In this document: piece after piece, positions 25,828 to 39,232 of the stretch
Layout: every line of letters starts with the position of its first letter
How positions within the stretch are numbered: position 1 is the first letter of the stretch
NCBI GenBank assembly: GCA_025093985.1
Contig: JACAAK010000014.1
Coordinates: 558,001 to 622,000 of the forward strand
Source of the DNA: Calvatia gigantea
Lineage: Eukaryota; Basidiomycota; Agaricomycetes; Agaricales; Lycoperdaceae
Length of the DNA: 64,000 nt
Direction: 5' to 3'
Made by a program: the position numbers and the translations under genes
The notes under the pieces: model-generated
Databases searched by the model: none
What the model saw: only the letters and a program-made list of their open reading frames with translations
What the model was told of the DNA's origin: nothing

Positions 25828-28800
25828 CTAGTCTGCTTCACACTGGTCCCGCTTAACATCCGGTCGCCCTGACTTCCCCAGCCGCTTCTCTGTAGTGAGC
25901 CTCACCCGCATCCTGGCGCGTGCACGGAGCCTTGCCTCTAACACGGTGGCATCTGGCCTCGAGCTAGCAGAGGTGAGGTTCAAGCTTTCGTCATCAGAAT
26001 CAAGACAATCCTCTACTGATCGTCGCGGATTTCTGACAGCCCCGGGGTCGTACCTCAGGGTATTAATATCTCTCACCGGCGCAGAGGAATCACCCGTGTC
26101 CATAGGAGATCCGGATAAGGATATTTGCTCTCTTTTGTCTTTAAGAGCAGATCTCGACTTTTGTGAATTCATGGCTTCTTGCTTCTCCTGTCCCAAGCGA
26201 TACAACAGCTTCGACCGTAATTCCGACCGCGATTGCGATGATTCTTTGGAAAGCTGATTGAGTGGCGAAATGAATGGTACGGAATTAGGCGGGTCGTGGG
26301 CAAATATGGGGGTCGCATGATACAGGGCCGATCCCACGTGTGCTTTGTCACTTTGACATGCTTCTATGTAGTTACGTGAATGTTTTTGACAGAAAACCCT
26401 CCAAAGGAAGATTCCTAACCTTCCCTGCCACCAACGCTATTTAAACACTTATCATCCGACGCCCGTATCTGCGCCGTGGAAGAACAACAATTCGTGGGAG
26501 GGTCAATGTCACGGCGGGCAAGTTCAATGTTTGGCTTTGGATTTGAAGTGGCAGGCGGCCGCATCTCCATCGCAGATGTTACGGAGGTTCGTCGTCTGTT
26601 GTTGGCTTGCCCAGCATTGTCTTGGTGACCGCCATCTAGGGTTGATGGTCGTTGGTGGGTCGCGCTTGCACATCCATGGTCAGCAGCGTCGGCGGCAACA
26701 AAGGTTGACTCGTTCAACTCGCGGGCGCCAGATCTCGTTTCCTCCTTGATGGGGTATGTGCATGGAATGGCTTGAGGCTCTATTTCAGATGTCAGGCTGG
26801 GCGTCGAAATCTCATTGCCATTCTCACGATCCTGGTGAGAAATTGCAATAACTGGTCGAGTTGAATGTTCATCAACTATATTCGTCACTGGACCTGACAG
26901 GCGTTGCAGGAGGGACGGGTGATTTTGATAATGAGAAATTTTCTCCGACGATACATGGGGTGGTGGCGATGTATTCCCTCCTGGGGTCGGTTTCATTGAC
27001 CGTGGTACAGGCGGGTTCGTTTTGAGGTGTGTTTGAATAGATTCCAAAAGTGATTTCTGCCAAGGTCCTCCTTTGGGCCGTGAGTTGAGGTCCTTTTTTT
27101 GAGGACGCGGACATGGTGGTGTCTCCCTCTCATTTGGTGTTACGTCTTGAAACTCCGGGGTCTGGCTGCGTTGTTCAACCGGGGGATCGTCTTTGGTGAC
27201 ATGCCTTCGACAAAGATGAGGTCGTGGGGAGCTCTCCACCTCAAGGCTGCCTGTCGAGGAATCAAACTCAGGGGTTCCTGCCATAAAAAGGTGGCTCGAG
27301 TGACCGCAGGTTTGCAAAGTCCGACTTAAGCCACCGGAAACCACCGACTCCTAATATAATAGGGACCGGCAATGGGTCAGTATCGATAACTTTTTAGTGA
27401 TTGAGAACCACATACCCCCCTAGCCCTACCATCCCTTTCAGACGATACAAATTTATTGCCATGGTCGGCCACGTCGATGATATCATCATGATCACTGCTC
27501 CTAGCCTTCTGTTTTCTGAATGCTCTGTCTGTAAGACTTAAGCTTGATGAAAAAAAGCTAACTTAACTTACCCCAAACGCGTTGGCTCAGTCTTTATGCT
27601 TTCTTCGCTGCGCCTTGCAAAAGAACCCCGAGTATCAGGTGAGCCAGCATCCATAGGGCGGTGGCGCTTGTTCCTGGGCCTTCCTTGTTGTTCATGCGAG
27701 GGAGACCTTCCGCGTTCTTGCCTAGGTGACCTTGAGGGCGGCCGTGAACGGACTCGACTTCGATCTCGAGACCTTGAGATCTCTCGCAATGGTGGATGCC
27801 ATCTTGTGCCTTGCTGCCTCAACTGAGGCGGTGATATACTCCGCGGGTGATCATACTTTGCGTGACGACTTGAGCCAAAAATGATAACAGGAGTGGGCGT
27901 GATACCCACCTGGACGATACTATCATAGACGAAAAGATCCCGATATGGTGATCGGACATACGAGTAAACTTCTGGTCCAGGATAAGTCTCGTCGCCGACC
28001 TCAACTCCGTGTCATGGCTCACCATGTGCAAAATGTTCTGCGTTGACATGCTGATTTCCTGTCTCATATGGAGCATCTAGGTCCAAGAACTCGGCCAGTA
28101 GCTTCACTGCTGACTCAGAACGAATATCAATAGCTTTCATTAGGGATATGATGAGGTTGGTCAGGAACTGAGGTGATTGGTCAACATCTTGTCAAAATGA
28201 GACTTTAAGTCACACGTACCTCGACATCAAGCCCTTGCCAAACTTGCAACTCTCTGCGCAAAAATGTTGTGGTCCGTGATACGAGATCTTGAGAAGATGC
28301 GAATTGTGTAGGCGTGGGATATGGACGGTATTTGGTATACGAATTGGATGCGACGTGCTAACGGGCTCGTGTTAGACCTGAGAACCACAAGAATCAAATT
28401 GTTGGAAACTCATTGGTACTATGACACGAACCTTAGCATATAGGTCATGTTTGTAGATCCATCTTCTTGTGGCTATGGATAGTTCGAGCTTATCCCGTTC
28501 ATCGATTTCTTCACGCTGCCTGCGATCGCGCTCACGTTCTCTTCTTCTGCGGCGCACGGCATTCCGAGCCTCTATTGCAGCAGTTGTTTGTGGGAGCAAT
28601 AGTAATTGCGGAGAATTGGACCGGAGAGGAGCGAGATGATGCTTGCGGTAATCGAAGCGCGAACGTATGTCATGGATAACATGATCCCCTATAGCTTGGG
28701 TGCAAAGGGGGCAACGGCGTGATTGTGCTACATTAGAATAGTTCAACATGTGGACCAAAAGACTCAAATCAAACACACCTGTCCAAATCATCAAACAGTC

Positions 28801-28983
28801 GAAGCAGAATTCATGAGAACAGCTAGGAATGATAGTCCGATCCTCCATGGACTGCAAGCAAATGCTGCAGTTCTCCCCAGATTCCTCATCGCAATCTTCG
28901 ACTTTAGGAGTGCCCTGCATGAGGTCTTCGCCCTCTAATTTTGACTTCTTTGTGGGAGGGTTTGCAGGGAGTGAAACAGACAT
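25828..28983 (-). CDS. Topors-like RING E3 ubiquitin ligase
   Basis: Predicted nuclear E3 ligase. The start is ATG 28983-28981 (MSVSLPANPPTKKSK). A C3HC4 RING begins at about residue 38: CSICLQSMEDRTIIPSCSHE, then FCFDCLMIWT, an intron, and QSRRCPLC. A basic helix follows (RRRRRERERDRRQ), then RRWIYKHDLYAK, an intron, and HVASNSYTKYRPYPTPTQFA. After that come FLTNLIISLMKAIDI and SPYRDLFVYDSIVQ, the conserved C-terminal block of fungal Topors-like proteins. An RS-dipeptide tail (RDRSRVRSRPPSRSPRQ) leads through further in-phase introns (about 27,525-27,568, 27,355-27,415 and 26,355-26,415) into a long disordered region. The end is a basic helix (RARARMRVRLTTEKR) with a stop at 25828. All junctions checked keep frame. 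A product that ends early at the TAA next to 27,568 is conceivable if that intron is retained. Confidence 0.85.
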
Positions 28984-29123
28984 GCTGGCCAGCTTGACAA
29001 GCAGAGTTTTCCACAACATTGATTGGAACTAGTCGTTACGTAAGGGGTGGATTAGTCATGACGTCAAGCTGGAGAAGCCATCCTGCGTTCGTTACCTAAA
29101 AACCGGGGTGGCACATCCGAACA
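28984..29123. promoter_or_regulatory. Short bidirectional promoter region
   Basis: Only 140 bp separate the start codons of the divergent RING gene (minus) and the first SDR gene (plus), so both must be driven from here or from within their 5' ends. No clear TATA box was seen. Confidence 0.5.
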
Positions 29124-30332
29124 TGCCAATAATTCCAGCAGCAACGAAGCGCGTACTAGTTTTGGCAGGTATGCTACTGTTTTTGCATTTACCTGTTGCT
29201 TTATGCGGAGTGTATCTAAGGGGTAGGAAATGGAGCGGGAACTGGAGCAGCTGTCGCGTATGGTTCTGTGTTCAGCCCGATTCGAGTTCGACTTACCTCG
29301 GCGTAGGCGCCGTTTTGCGAAAGAGGGCTACAGTATTGCTTTACTGGCTCGACGTGGTAAAGCACTCCATCAATTAGAAGACGAGATCAATGGTTCTGGG
29401 GGACATGTGAGCCTTACCCCTCATTTAGTTTTCCTGCAACTGACCATCTTTTTCTCAAGGCGGCAGCCTTTCCCCTACTTTCATATTCTCATGACGACAT
29501 ATCTTCAACTTGGACGTCAATTCGAGAGAAGTTTCCTGGCACAAAATACAGCATCCGTGCGGCCGTATTCAATGCCGGTCAGAGCGTTTTCAAACCATTC
29601 CTGGAGATTACACCCGAAGAAATACAGAACAGCTTAGAAGTCAGCGTTGGAGCCGCGTTCGCTTTCTCCCGCGAAGCAATTTTGAGCTTCAGAGAAAATG
29701 ATATTGAGGAGCCCCTGGGCAAGCGCGGAACGCTGATCTTCACTGGAGCGACGGCAAGTTTACGCGGAAATACTCTTACGAGCTTGCTTGCTGCCGGTAA
29801 ATTCGGTGCAAGAGCTCTTTCACAAAGCCTAGCCAAGGAATTTGGAAAGGACAACATCCATGTACGCACATGTCCCCCCTGCCTAGATCTAACTTACAGA
29901 CCCCCAGGTATCCAATGTAAGTCCTTATTCCACGCAGCTAAATCTCTCCAACTACGACCTTCCGATTACTCTAGGTCATCATTGACGGAGGTGAGAACAC
30001 TGCTCCCCATTTGTTGGAGTCTTCTATATCGAGGTATTTCATACCCAGTTATTTTAACGGACCGCACACGCCAAGCGTCGGGTCAAAAAAACGACGAATT
30101 TGAGACCAATGCAAATATACGTTTGGATCCGACAAGTGTTGCGGACGTAAGTAATCTTCGTTGCCTATTTTGTGAGTTCCACTAAAGACGTTTTTCCTAG
30201 ACGTTTGTATACCTGACGAAGCAAGATCGCTCCGCCTGGACATGGGAGTTAGATTGTTGGTTGATATCCGTCAACGAAAGAACACCTTGCTAACCCAGAG
30301 TTGCAGTACGGCCGGCACACGAAAAATGGTAG
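29124..30332 (+). CDS. Short-chain dehydrogenase/reductase, copy 1
   Basis: This is a Rossmann-fold NAD(P)-dependent oxidoreductase of the SDR superfamily; the substrate is unknown. The start is ATG 29124 (MPIIPAATKRVLVLAG) and the stop TAG is at 30330-30332. Spliced, it gives the cofactor motif GVGNGAGTGAAVA, RRFAKEGYSIALLARR, VFNAGQS (the NAG strand), GATASLRG, AAGKFGARALSQSLAKEF, and a C-terminal tail of small exons ending TWELDL/RPAHEKW. At the usual YxxxK site the sequence is LAAGK, so the catalytic Tyr position is Leu while the Lys is kept. The downstream neighbour is a convergent paralogue with the same tail motif and the same intron placement. It looks intact. Confidence 0.85.
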
Positions 30333-30428
30333 AAACTTGGTCTAATTTCTGTGGTACTTGTCACCTAATGTAGGCTCTCATTATCCGTCTCCACCGTCTC
30401 CTCTGCGGTGCTAAGAATTTTATCTGGT

Positions 30429-31846
30429 TCACCATTTCTCATGGGCGGGACGCACTGTAGTGTCGATGTTGAACAAAACTCCCATCATGCGGGATAAATA
30501 TACTTACAATCTAATTCCCAGGTCCATCCCGATCTATCTTGCTTGACAAGATACAAATATGCCTGGGAAGAGTCTAGAGTGAACTCCCAGAAGATATTTG
30601 AGAGAAACCTTGCTCACTTTGGCAATGTTAGTCCCTTCTAACCTGACGTCCTTATTCGTGTGCCATTCAGCACAAGGCCCTGAGAAATGATCGCGAGAAA
30701 AGTCGGTAAGAATGACTAGTATGTATGGTCAGTCATCCGTCAAATATGTTATTCAATTCGCAATATCCTGGCACTTACGACCGTCAATAACCGCCTTAAA
30801 TAGTTCAACTTTCAGCACCACGCAGTGGACACGCGACAACAACTCAAACTCACGTGTGCGACCTAGCACGATCAAAATCAATCAATCAAACCGCAAGATT
30901 CAGGAAGACACTCACATGAATGTTCTCTCTCCCGAACTCCTTATTGAGACTTTGTGACAATGCCCTCACCGCAAATTTCGAAGCGGCAAAAGCGCTGGTC
31001 ACCTTGCCGCCTCGGAGGCTTGCGGTAGCGCCAGGTAAAAAGAAGCGTCCCCCGCTTACCGCTCTCGGGCTCAATTTCATTCTCCTTGAAGGTCCGGATC
31101 GCTTGTTTAGCAAAAGCGAAAGCCCCTTCAATGATTTGGATGGAGTGCTCCACATCTTCTTGCGTGACGTCTAAAAATTTCTTGAACACCTCCTGCGCGG
31201 CGTTCCAGAAACAGACTCTGATCTCGTATGTGGGTGTTGGGAATCGCTCTTTGATTGATGTCCATGCGGGGACGATGGCATCAGCCGAATATGCTGTCAG
31301 TGGGAAAGCTGCGGCCTAAAAATATGGAGAAGGGTGTTTAATCAGCAACCATTGAAGGATCTCAAGATTGTGAGACGCCATCGGCGACATTTCTGTCGTG
31401 CAGGGTAACGGCGGGCTGGATATGACATTTCAGAGACGCAGTACTCACGTCGCTGCCGGCCAGGTTAAGTTCCTCAGCCAGCTTTTCGAGCGAATCCTTC
31501 TGCCTTGCCAAAAGTGCAACACCATATCCTTCCTTGGTGAATAAGCGCCTGCGACAGAAAGGCACTTGTCAGTATGATGATTCATGTGCATGAGGTATCG
31601 GAACGATGCAGGACTGATGGATGGATCGAAAGTGCAAAGGAGCGAACCAGATTACTCGACTTACGCAACTGCTGCACCGGTTCCGGTTCCGTTTCCAACA
31701 CCTATAAAGTAGATTTCCCCAAGCACTTAGTGTCCATCCCAAACAAAGAAGCAAGCGGGAGTTCTCGGAAATTGGAAAATCCCAAATCCGGAGAGCGGAG
31801 AAGCCAACTCACCTACTATCACAACGACACGCTTTGCAGGGGCCAT
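30429..31846 (-). CDS. Short-chain dehydrogenase/reductase, copy 2
   Basis: Paralogue of the adjacent SDR. The start is ATG 31846-31844 and the stop TGA is at 30431-30429. The spliced protein has GVGNGTGTGAAVA, RLFTKEGYGVALLARQ, GATASLRGGKVTSAFAASK, FAVRALSQSLNKEFG, and a tail ending in TWELDL/RPAHEKW across an intron at the same place as in copy 1. The YxxxK position reads FAASK, so Tyr is replaced by Phe. The two stop codons are only 96 bp apart. Small exons between about 30,600 and 30,900 are harder to place and are my reading. Confidence 0.8.
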
Positions 31847-34800
31847 GTTATTACGATGCGCTTGTATCTATAGGCAATGTTGTTCTCGGAGGATTCTTGG
31901 TCGTTAGATACCAGTAGGCAGTTTCGGAGTAGTGGTGGGTAGACTGCATTTCCGTAGCCGTTACCTTTATACTAGAAACCAGCAAGTACTGGTACATGGT
32001 GCGATAATAGTTCTTCCTGAGAATTACCTGAGGATCAGTCAGCTGCTATACCTACAAGAGGTAGTCAATTCCAAAAGCTTAACCAGCTCAAGGGAAGCGC
32101 AATCGTGGTGTACATACTGCTCCGGGTAAGACGGCTCAGACTGTCATGATCTTAAACATCAATGAGAGCACGTCCAAAAGGTTATCATAGGACAACGCAT
32201 CAAATTGACCGGTTTTCCTTGCTCTTTGCGTCCATACTAACCTGGGTTCGACCCCCCACAAAAGAACGCGAAAGTCACTGAGACAAAGAGCTCACACTCT
32301 CATATGGGAAGAGAAGCTTCGGCTACCCGGGATTCCCAAGCTCTGTGCCAATACGCGGGCTTTGAAACTATGAAGCATCAATAAACGATGAGTGATTACT
32401 TTCTAAGATAATGCTTGCAGAGAGGGGCGATTGCATTGCAATGGAACTCCCACTCACCGCCGTGATGATGTTAGTTTTTTTTTTGGTGGAGCCATCGGAA
32501 TTTCGGCAGTTGAGCTTTATCAACTTGTTCCAGATAGATGCGCTTTAAGACGCTTCAGGAGACGATGAAAAGGCTACGTCTAGGAAATGTCTTTACGCAC
32601 ACCGATTGGCAGTGTGCGGCTCTAGCGTTATCCGTTATCAAGGACCACTGCGGCTTATCCGTAGGTTTGCTTGTTGCGGTATATGAATGCAGAGTTCATC
32701 ATCACCGTTATCGAGAACAAACCCGACAAGTTCAGTGCCTAGCCAGATACCCACTAAAATCCCGAGACCTTTTTCCCAATTTACCGGTAGTTTGTTTTCC
32801 CTGACTGCGAAGCAAGAGGAGGAGAGGAGGAGGGCTCGGTCGTGTTCAAATAGCCCCACTATCTGCTAAACGACAAGCGATCACGGGAGTGGGAATATAA
32901 TCTAGAACTCTTTCCAGCCGACCTCAGGGTGCTGTATGCCAACTTATTTACAATATAAGTTGCTCCGACTTTGTTTCAGTACGACCTCAGAACTCCTGGG
33001 CCTATGATTTTTGCTCTGATTTTTCTCTGGAGTTACCCTCACAGCCCTACGTGGATGAGAAGAACTTATGGTGACAAGCATGGATCGTTTAATTTGATGG
33101 CTGCGTTGCGGTGCTATCCTTCACCCTCGGTTGGCGCGTCACGCCAACGCCACATCAGCCAAATCAAAGTTCCCCTGCATTCCGCAAACAGTGCCTCGCC
33201 TTCCTCAATGAGCAAGGCAAACCCAGCAACTTCCAGACCGCGTTCCAGTCCAGGGAATTTTTTTGAATTTTTTTTTGGAAAATGTTGAAAAAATTCCAAT
33301 GATCTATGATACCCGTTTTCACGCAGATTGGGGGAAGGGAAGGTGGTGAACGCCAACCGGGGGGGTTGCCAACCGAGGGTGAAGGACAGTATCATTCTTT
33401 TGTTGAAAAATTCTGTTTCTATTATCCAGGGTATGAAACCGCAGAAAGAGAGAAAAAAATATTGTATGCATTTCATATTATGAATCAGAGTCAGAGACTG
33501 GTACTCCAGGCCCCACTACAATCATTTTTTACCGTACCGCTCCAGGTCATCCTTATGATCTTACGATCTTAGGTCTGGCGGCGTCATGTTAGGTTATCCT
33601 GGTGAGCCAGCGAGAGGAGAAACGGATGGAGCTTCAGCAAGGAAGGGTGCATGGACATAACCCCAAGAAATGCCACCATTCCATGAACCCTCTCCTGCCT
33701 ACCGTCGGTTGCAGACACCACACCGAACCAGACCCAGGACCGTCCTCGCGGTTCAAGCGTTCTTGTCGTTCTCCAGACTCCAGTGCACCCGTGATGTTCG
33801 GGGAAAGAGGGTGAAGGCCAAGGTAAACCCCCCCTAGGATCTCCTATTCCTCCCTTATCAGGGGGTTTTCGTTTTAATAATTACACACGAGCACCTCCTT
33901 TTAACGCTGGTTCGTTTGTGACCGCACACTGGCTAAGGACATGGACGACATGCAGGAGATTACGAAAAGACGGAGGAAGGTGATCAATGTTGAAATTTCG
34001 AAACGTTGAGACTTGAAACGTTGAATTTTGCCTCTTGGGGAAAGCTCGGCACCAGGGCAGCGGATGGAGATTCAATTTCAAGTAGGACATGACCTAGACC
34101 GTTGAAATGACATAAGTAAACACCAAAAAAAAAGAAATAACATCAAGGCCCTCCCCTGGCAAGCGGGCACTCGACTACATGGCAGAAGAGAGAGATAGGT
34201 GCCGCTGTAAGAATGGAGTTCGTTATTCTGTGGTTTCAGTCCAAAACGACCAAACTGGCGGACTGTCGTAAAACATCCCCAGATGGCTCAGCAAACCTTC
34301 TGCCAAGACCCTGAGGCCAACGCTTTGGAATTGTGGAAGCGCGTATTGAACCAACTGAGCTAATTTGGGGGAAATACACCTGAGGATCGTAGCGAGCGCG
34401 AGTCGATCAGTTGGGCAGTTGGCCCGGGAGTATGGTATCTATACCGTCGCCGAGAGGGACATGGTCTGTTTTTTGATGAGCGCCTGCCATATCCTGAGAT
34501 GAACCCGGGGTCCTGGGACTCCGTGACAGACTGTCGATCATACCGACCTCGTTATTTCCCCGTCAAAATCTAATATATATGATATTATTTCACAAGTATT
34601 CAACCCAGTACACCTGGGCTTTTGTACGATAGCTGAAATATCCCATGGTGTAATTACCCAGTTACACGGGGAGATACACACCCAAATTGCACTCTAAGGC
34701 GAGATGTTCCACTCTCATTTTCACACTTTCATTTACAGATGTTTTACTATATTTACATAATTTAACGCCCTGGTTTCCCGATAATCTGTTGGAAATACTT

Positions 34801-37800
34801 GTTATACTCAGGTCAAGCTCGAAATCTGTGGTACCTAGTCTACTTCACGTATATTTGCAGTGTCTCAAGGCGGGCAAGCAGGACTTGTTAGATTTCACAC
34901 GGTACTATTTTGATCTATCTGATGCATTGATGGGTAATATTTTGAACTAAGTTTTCGGCACTCAGAATAAGTTGTAACCTCGAACGGACGTCTAGAGACA
35001 TGTATAATGGGTCACGAATAAATAATTCGAGCTAAACGATGTTTACTCTTTATTTTGAGAGCCCTAAGTTTTGCGGTGGGTGGGCTACGAACGCTGTCTG
35101 CCCTCTTTGTCTGGGCGTACGTCGCAGGAAATACCGCTAGCGGGCAGCTGTGGAGGTTACTTACCCACGGTCTTTTTTTTACGTTTTAGATTCTCCGTGT
35201 GACGAGCGGCAGGTCACATGACATTGTATCAAGACCCCATCAGCATTTCAATGATGAAAAACAGACCATGTCCCTCTCGGCGACGGTAATCTACGTTTTC
35301 ACCCTGTAGTGGATTGGGCAGAGAGGTATTTTACAATCGGAAGAGTCAAGTTGCATAGCGAAGTTACTACCTGAACACAACAGAAGAAGATGGTTTCGTT
35401 GCGATGACAACGTCCCTGTTTTCCCTAGCCTTTTTGTGAACATTTTTCCAGCACCTTTGTCATCCTGCTCTCTTCGCGCAAATGCAAATGCGCGGGCAAC
35501 CCCCCCTTCCCCTGCCAGCGGTTATGGAACTTACGACCACCTCGCGTAAGCGAGTGATTCTCACGCACTTCAAGTTAAAGACTGCAGTGCGTTCCTTCCA
35601 ATCAGCTCACCCGACTCAAACCAGTCGCCTTCAACCACGTATTTCCAGTCAGTATCAGATGATCAAGTCACGCCGAACACAATATATTTTTGTCGTAAGA
35701 AAGGAGGGATTCATAAAACTTGGTATTATAAAACCGCGATTTGTGTGCACTTATACTGTTCAAATGTCAGGGAAATAAGCTGATCATGCAACATGAAATA
35801 CCATACCTTCTTCGAAATTCCACAGCTGGTTTGTGCCCTCCCATGCGCCCCAAACCTCAATATCAGGACCCTCACCATGGTTGGAGAGATCAAGACTCTT
35901 TCTAACATTTGGGACGGACACCCTATTCGCTCACGTTAGCCTATCATCTGCACCCGGAAGGCGGAAACGACAGGATCTAATTATCGTACCTGTAGGCACC
36001 GTTTTCATCCCAGATGTGCCACAAAAATGGACTTTGGTTAGCGACGACTTTGGTGCCATTCTCATCGCTGTCGATGAAAGCGTAAAGGCCCGAAGCAACG
36101 TTCCTCAAGTGCCATCCGTCAGGTGTCCTTTCGAGTTCCCACTAACGCGCGAACGCGCGTCAATGCCACTATCACAATAGTACCAGATAGAATCCCTACC
36201 TTTTGGTTGTCACCACCGTGGAATTGGTAGCCGATGACTGCAGGACAAATATCAGGCTACAGTCGCAGGCAAGAAAAATGAGCACGGCGACCCACTCGAA
36301 TGGTTGTTCTCGCCAGAAAGGTCAAGGACGCGTTCGGTGTTCTTGACATTAGTGATCTTATAACAATGGCCGCCTTGTAGTCCAGACATGCTGGTTATCG
36401 ATAAGGTGGGTGCTTGGTTTCTGGCGTGCCTTCCACTTGTGCCCCCGATTTATATACGTTTTCCTACCACATGGACACAATGAGATCAGGCAACGAGGTC
36501 GCCATTAAGGGTAGGCCCAGCCCAAGCACAAACGTCAGTGGAGATGCCTCCCCGATTCTTTGATCCAATGGTTGTTTGTCCAAGCTCCCCGCGTTACTCA
36601 TTTTGCCCCCGTACCCCTTTGGAAGCCACCCCTTGAGCTTGAAGTTCTGTCTGTTCACCAAATGGTACATTCTAGAATTAGCAAGAACAGCTGCGTTGTG
36701 TTCCTTTGGGGCTCGGTGTCAGGCTCTACTTCATCAGATTATCAGATTTGCGACTCCGCAGTCAGGGAGGAGATAATAAACGCTCTATAAAGAAGATCGA
36801 GCTCCCGGATGGAGCCAAAGCCTGTGACCGTCTTCTTTAGGTATATGATGTTTTTTCTACGATAGGCTTACAGGAGGAGACTGCCAGAATATAAAAGAAC
36901 GATGATTAGATATCTAATCGGAGTCCCTGACCGGGAGGAACCTGGTGTCTCGATTAGATGATTAGGACACTTTAAGGATCCACGAGAATAGTACGAATCA
37001 GCTCTGCATCCAAGGGGCATCCGTACTACATCGGTAATTACTGGCTATCTTAACGCACATCTGTTGGTTGTAAATTTGCGCACTTGCCTCCTTCGTGCTA
37101 GTCTACTTCAATTGACCCCTCCCAGAAGTTTCTTTCCACAGTACATAATTCGGGAAGAGCGATCGAGAATCACCGAATAGAGCCTTTCGGAGCATGTTCT
37201 AAGATCTGCTTGTTCATCGGGCTGTAACCCACGAGGCACTGAGACCCCGGGCCATCCCAAGACCTCCGAGAAAAGTGTGCTGTATCATGTTCTAGTGTGA
37301 AATCTAAAAGCCAATAACTAGGGGCGGTGACGAAAGCATCTTTCAACAAAAAATTTCCGTGCTAACGTCGCCTTAAATCATATAAGAAATGAGAAGAACA
37401 CGAAATTATGTTAAGGGACCATCCAACCGAATGTACCTCTATAAACCCCCGTGTCTCTTTTCGTTATTCAGCCAGAAGAGGAGGATCAGAACAACAAAAC
37501 AACACAAAACAGCGAAAGGGTGGGTCAAAACACTCTAAGCCATACACCTTCATCCGTTTGGTGAAGGCACGAACTCAGAATGGGCCAAAGAACAGGAAAG
37601 ATGAGATACATTTCGCGTTAACGGGACGGTACATATTGGGAGAGGATTAATGTAAATACTACAATTAGCTTGGCCTGGTTGTGCAACCTTACTTGAAGAT
37701 GCCGTGGCGCATGTAGGTTTCTGCGGGAAGAAAAGTGTATGTGAAGATTTAACTATAACTTCGTGGCATTCTGAACTCTCATCATAGGAAATGACCAGGT

Positions 37801-39232
37801 GTACGTTTACCTGGAGGGGATACCGCGGGTGCAATCCTGGCCTAGATGCTACAGCGTCACTAGGTACGTCAAAGGAGAACTCATAATGTTAATGGCTCTC
37901 AAGAAGCGCTTCGAAAAAGTCAAACGCTAATGTCGGGCCTACCGCGGCCTCTGGCGATCCCCTTTCTCAGACCGCGAACCTCATGAAGCCTACGAAGCAC
38001 CGTGCCACCCTTGCTTTAACTCCGTCACGTACCTTTTCACCGTATATGATACGTCCGAGTGGTATCTTCCAGAAACCCCCCCTTTCCATACAAGAACCCG
38101 AACAACGGTAACCTTTTGGCGCGTGAACCTAAGGAGAACCTTCGCCAGCATCTTTGTTGTGCCAAACGCCTGAGTTGTCTTCACCCCCTCCTACGACGGC
38201 GGCTTGCCGCTCCATCAAACAATGACCTCCGAGTCATCCGTACCATATGGTGCAACGCAAAGCAGCCCCTCGTCGCCGACCCCTGGTGCAAGTGGGGTTT
38301 GCAGGGATAGAATTTGGCCGCTTGGGGACTCCCCGTCTGACGATCTCAATCGGGGTTTGGCCGGACAAGAAACTACAGGAAAAGCCCGTGAACGTGCTCA
38401 AGATGAATTACTCGACGTCAAGGTGGATAGTAAACATGTGTGCGCATCGTGATGGGGTTTGTTGAAGTACTCGGTGTGATTGGGATCCCGGTCCTTGAAC
38501 GTGGCCGGATGAGCGAAACAAACCGCCACCATGCAACAGCGAAAGGGGCACGACTTATCTGCTATATCCCGACGATGTCCCCCCCCATGGGCGAAGGAAA
38601 AAAGTCGGTGCCTGGGATTTCAAATGAGTCATTGAATCTGAAACCCAGTCAAACCCAGTCTCTTTCATTTCTTAGCATCACTCAGTGGACGGGTCATTGA
38701 ATGTACGACTCGTTCGTGCAGTTCCTTTACCCACAGGTTCATCAAAGCAGAGGATGCGGTTGGAGGGTGCCTCCACAGTATGTATCTTCCCTATACTGGA
38801 TTGCTGGGACAGGATCCACGACCACCATCAGCCTCAACACCCTCAAAAGGAATCCATTCATTTTTTTGGTGTCTACAATACAGACAGACACATCAACGAA
38901 GCACCCAAAAGTCAAGATTTCGGAAACAAACAAGAAAAAAGCAAAGCAATTTTGATATCGACGAGAGGGTATGTACAGAACGACCGAAAAAAAGCGATAA
39001 AATTTCTACAGATATATGGGACATAAATGCATGATGGTGAAACATCATTTTTTGAGTAAACCAAACGGGGTGGGTGAATAGATGCAAGTTCATACGAAAG
39101 CGATGAAGGCGTTCACGGTGGCGAAAGGAACAACGAGGACGGGGTGAGGATCGACGGCGGAGGAATTCCAGGATATAACGAAAAAAAGCCAATTGATGAA
39201 ACCATGGTAGCTCGACCGTTCACCAATTCCCC
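31847..39232. other. 7.4 kb gene-poor stretch
   Basis: No gene can be supported on either strand. Frames such as 33,114-33,476 (minus) and 35,833-36,180 (plus) lack domains and joinable exons. A/T-runs at about 33,255-33,300, a tRNA-like block at 34,277-34,370, and a coding-like stretch at about 38,190-38,440 are the only structured spots. It probably contains old transposon or gene debris. Confidence 0.4.

Noticed and set aside
27568..28983. RING gene ending at the stop near 27,568, with separate genes downstream.
   Set aside because: A GTAAGT donor overlaps that stop and in-phase exons continue to 25,828 with the basic C-terminal helix expected for the family.
32242..32262. B-box-like GGTTCGACCCC.
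   Set aside because: T-stem pairs poorly and no matching A box lies 30-60 nt upstream.
34277..34370. tRNA-like block on the minus strand: an A-box match (TAGCTCAGTTGG) and nearly complementary ends CCCCAAAT/ATCTGGGG.
   Set aside because: No B box, no D-stem or T-stem pairing, and no sound anticodon loop. At most a tRNA-derived relic or chance.
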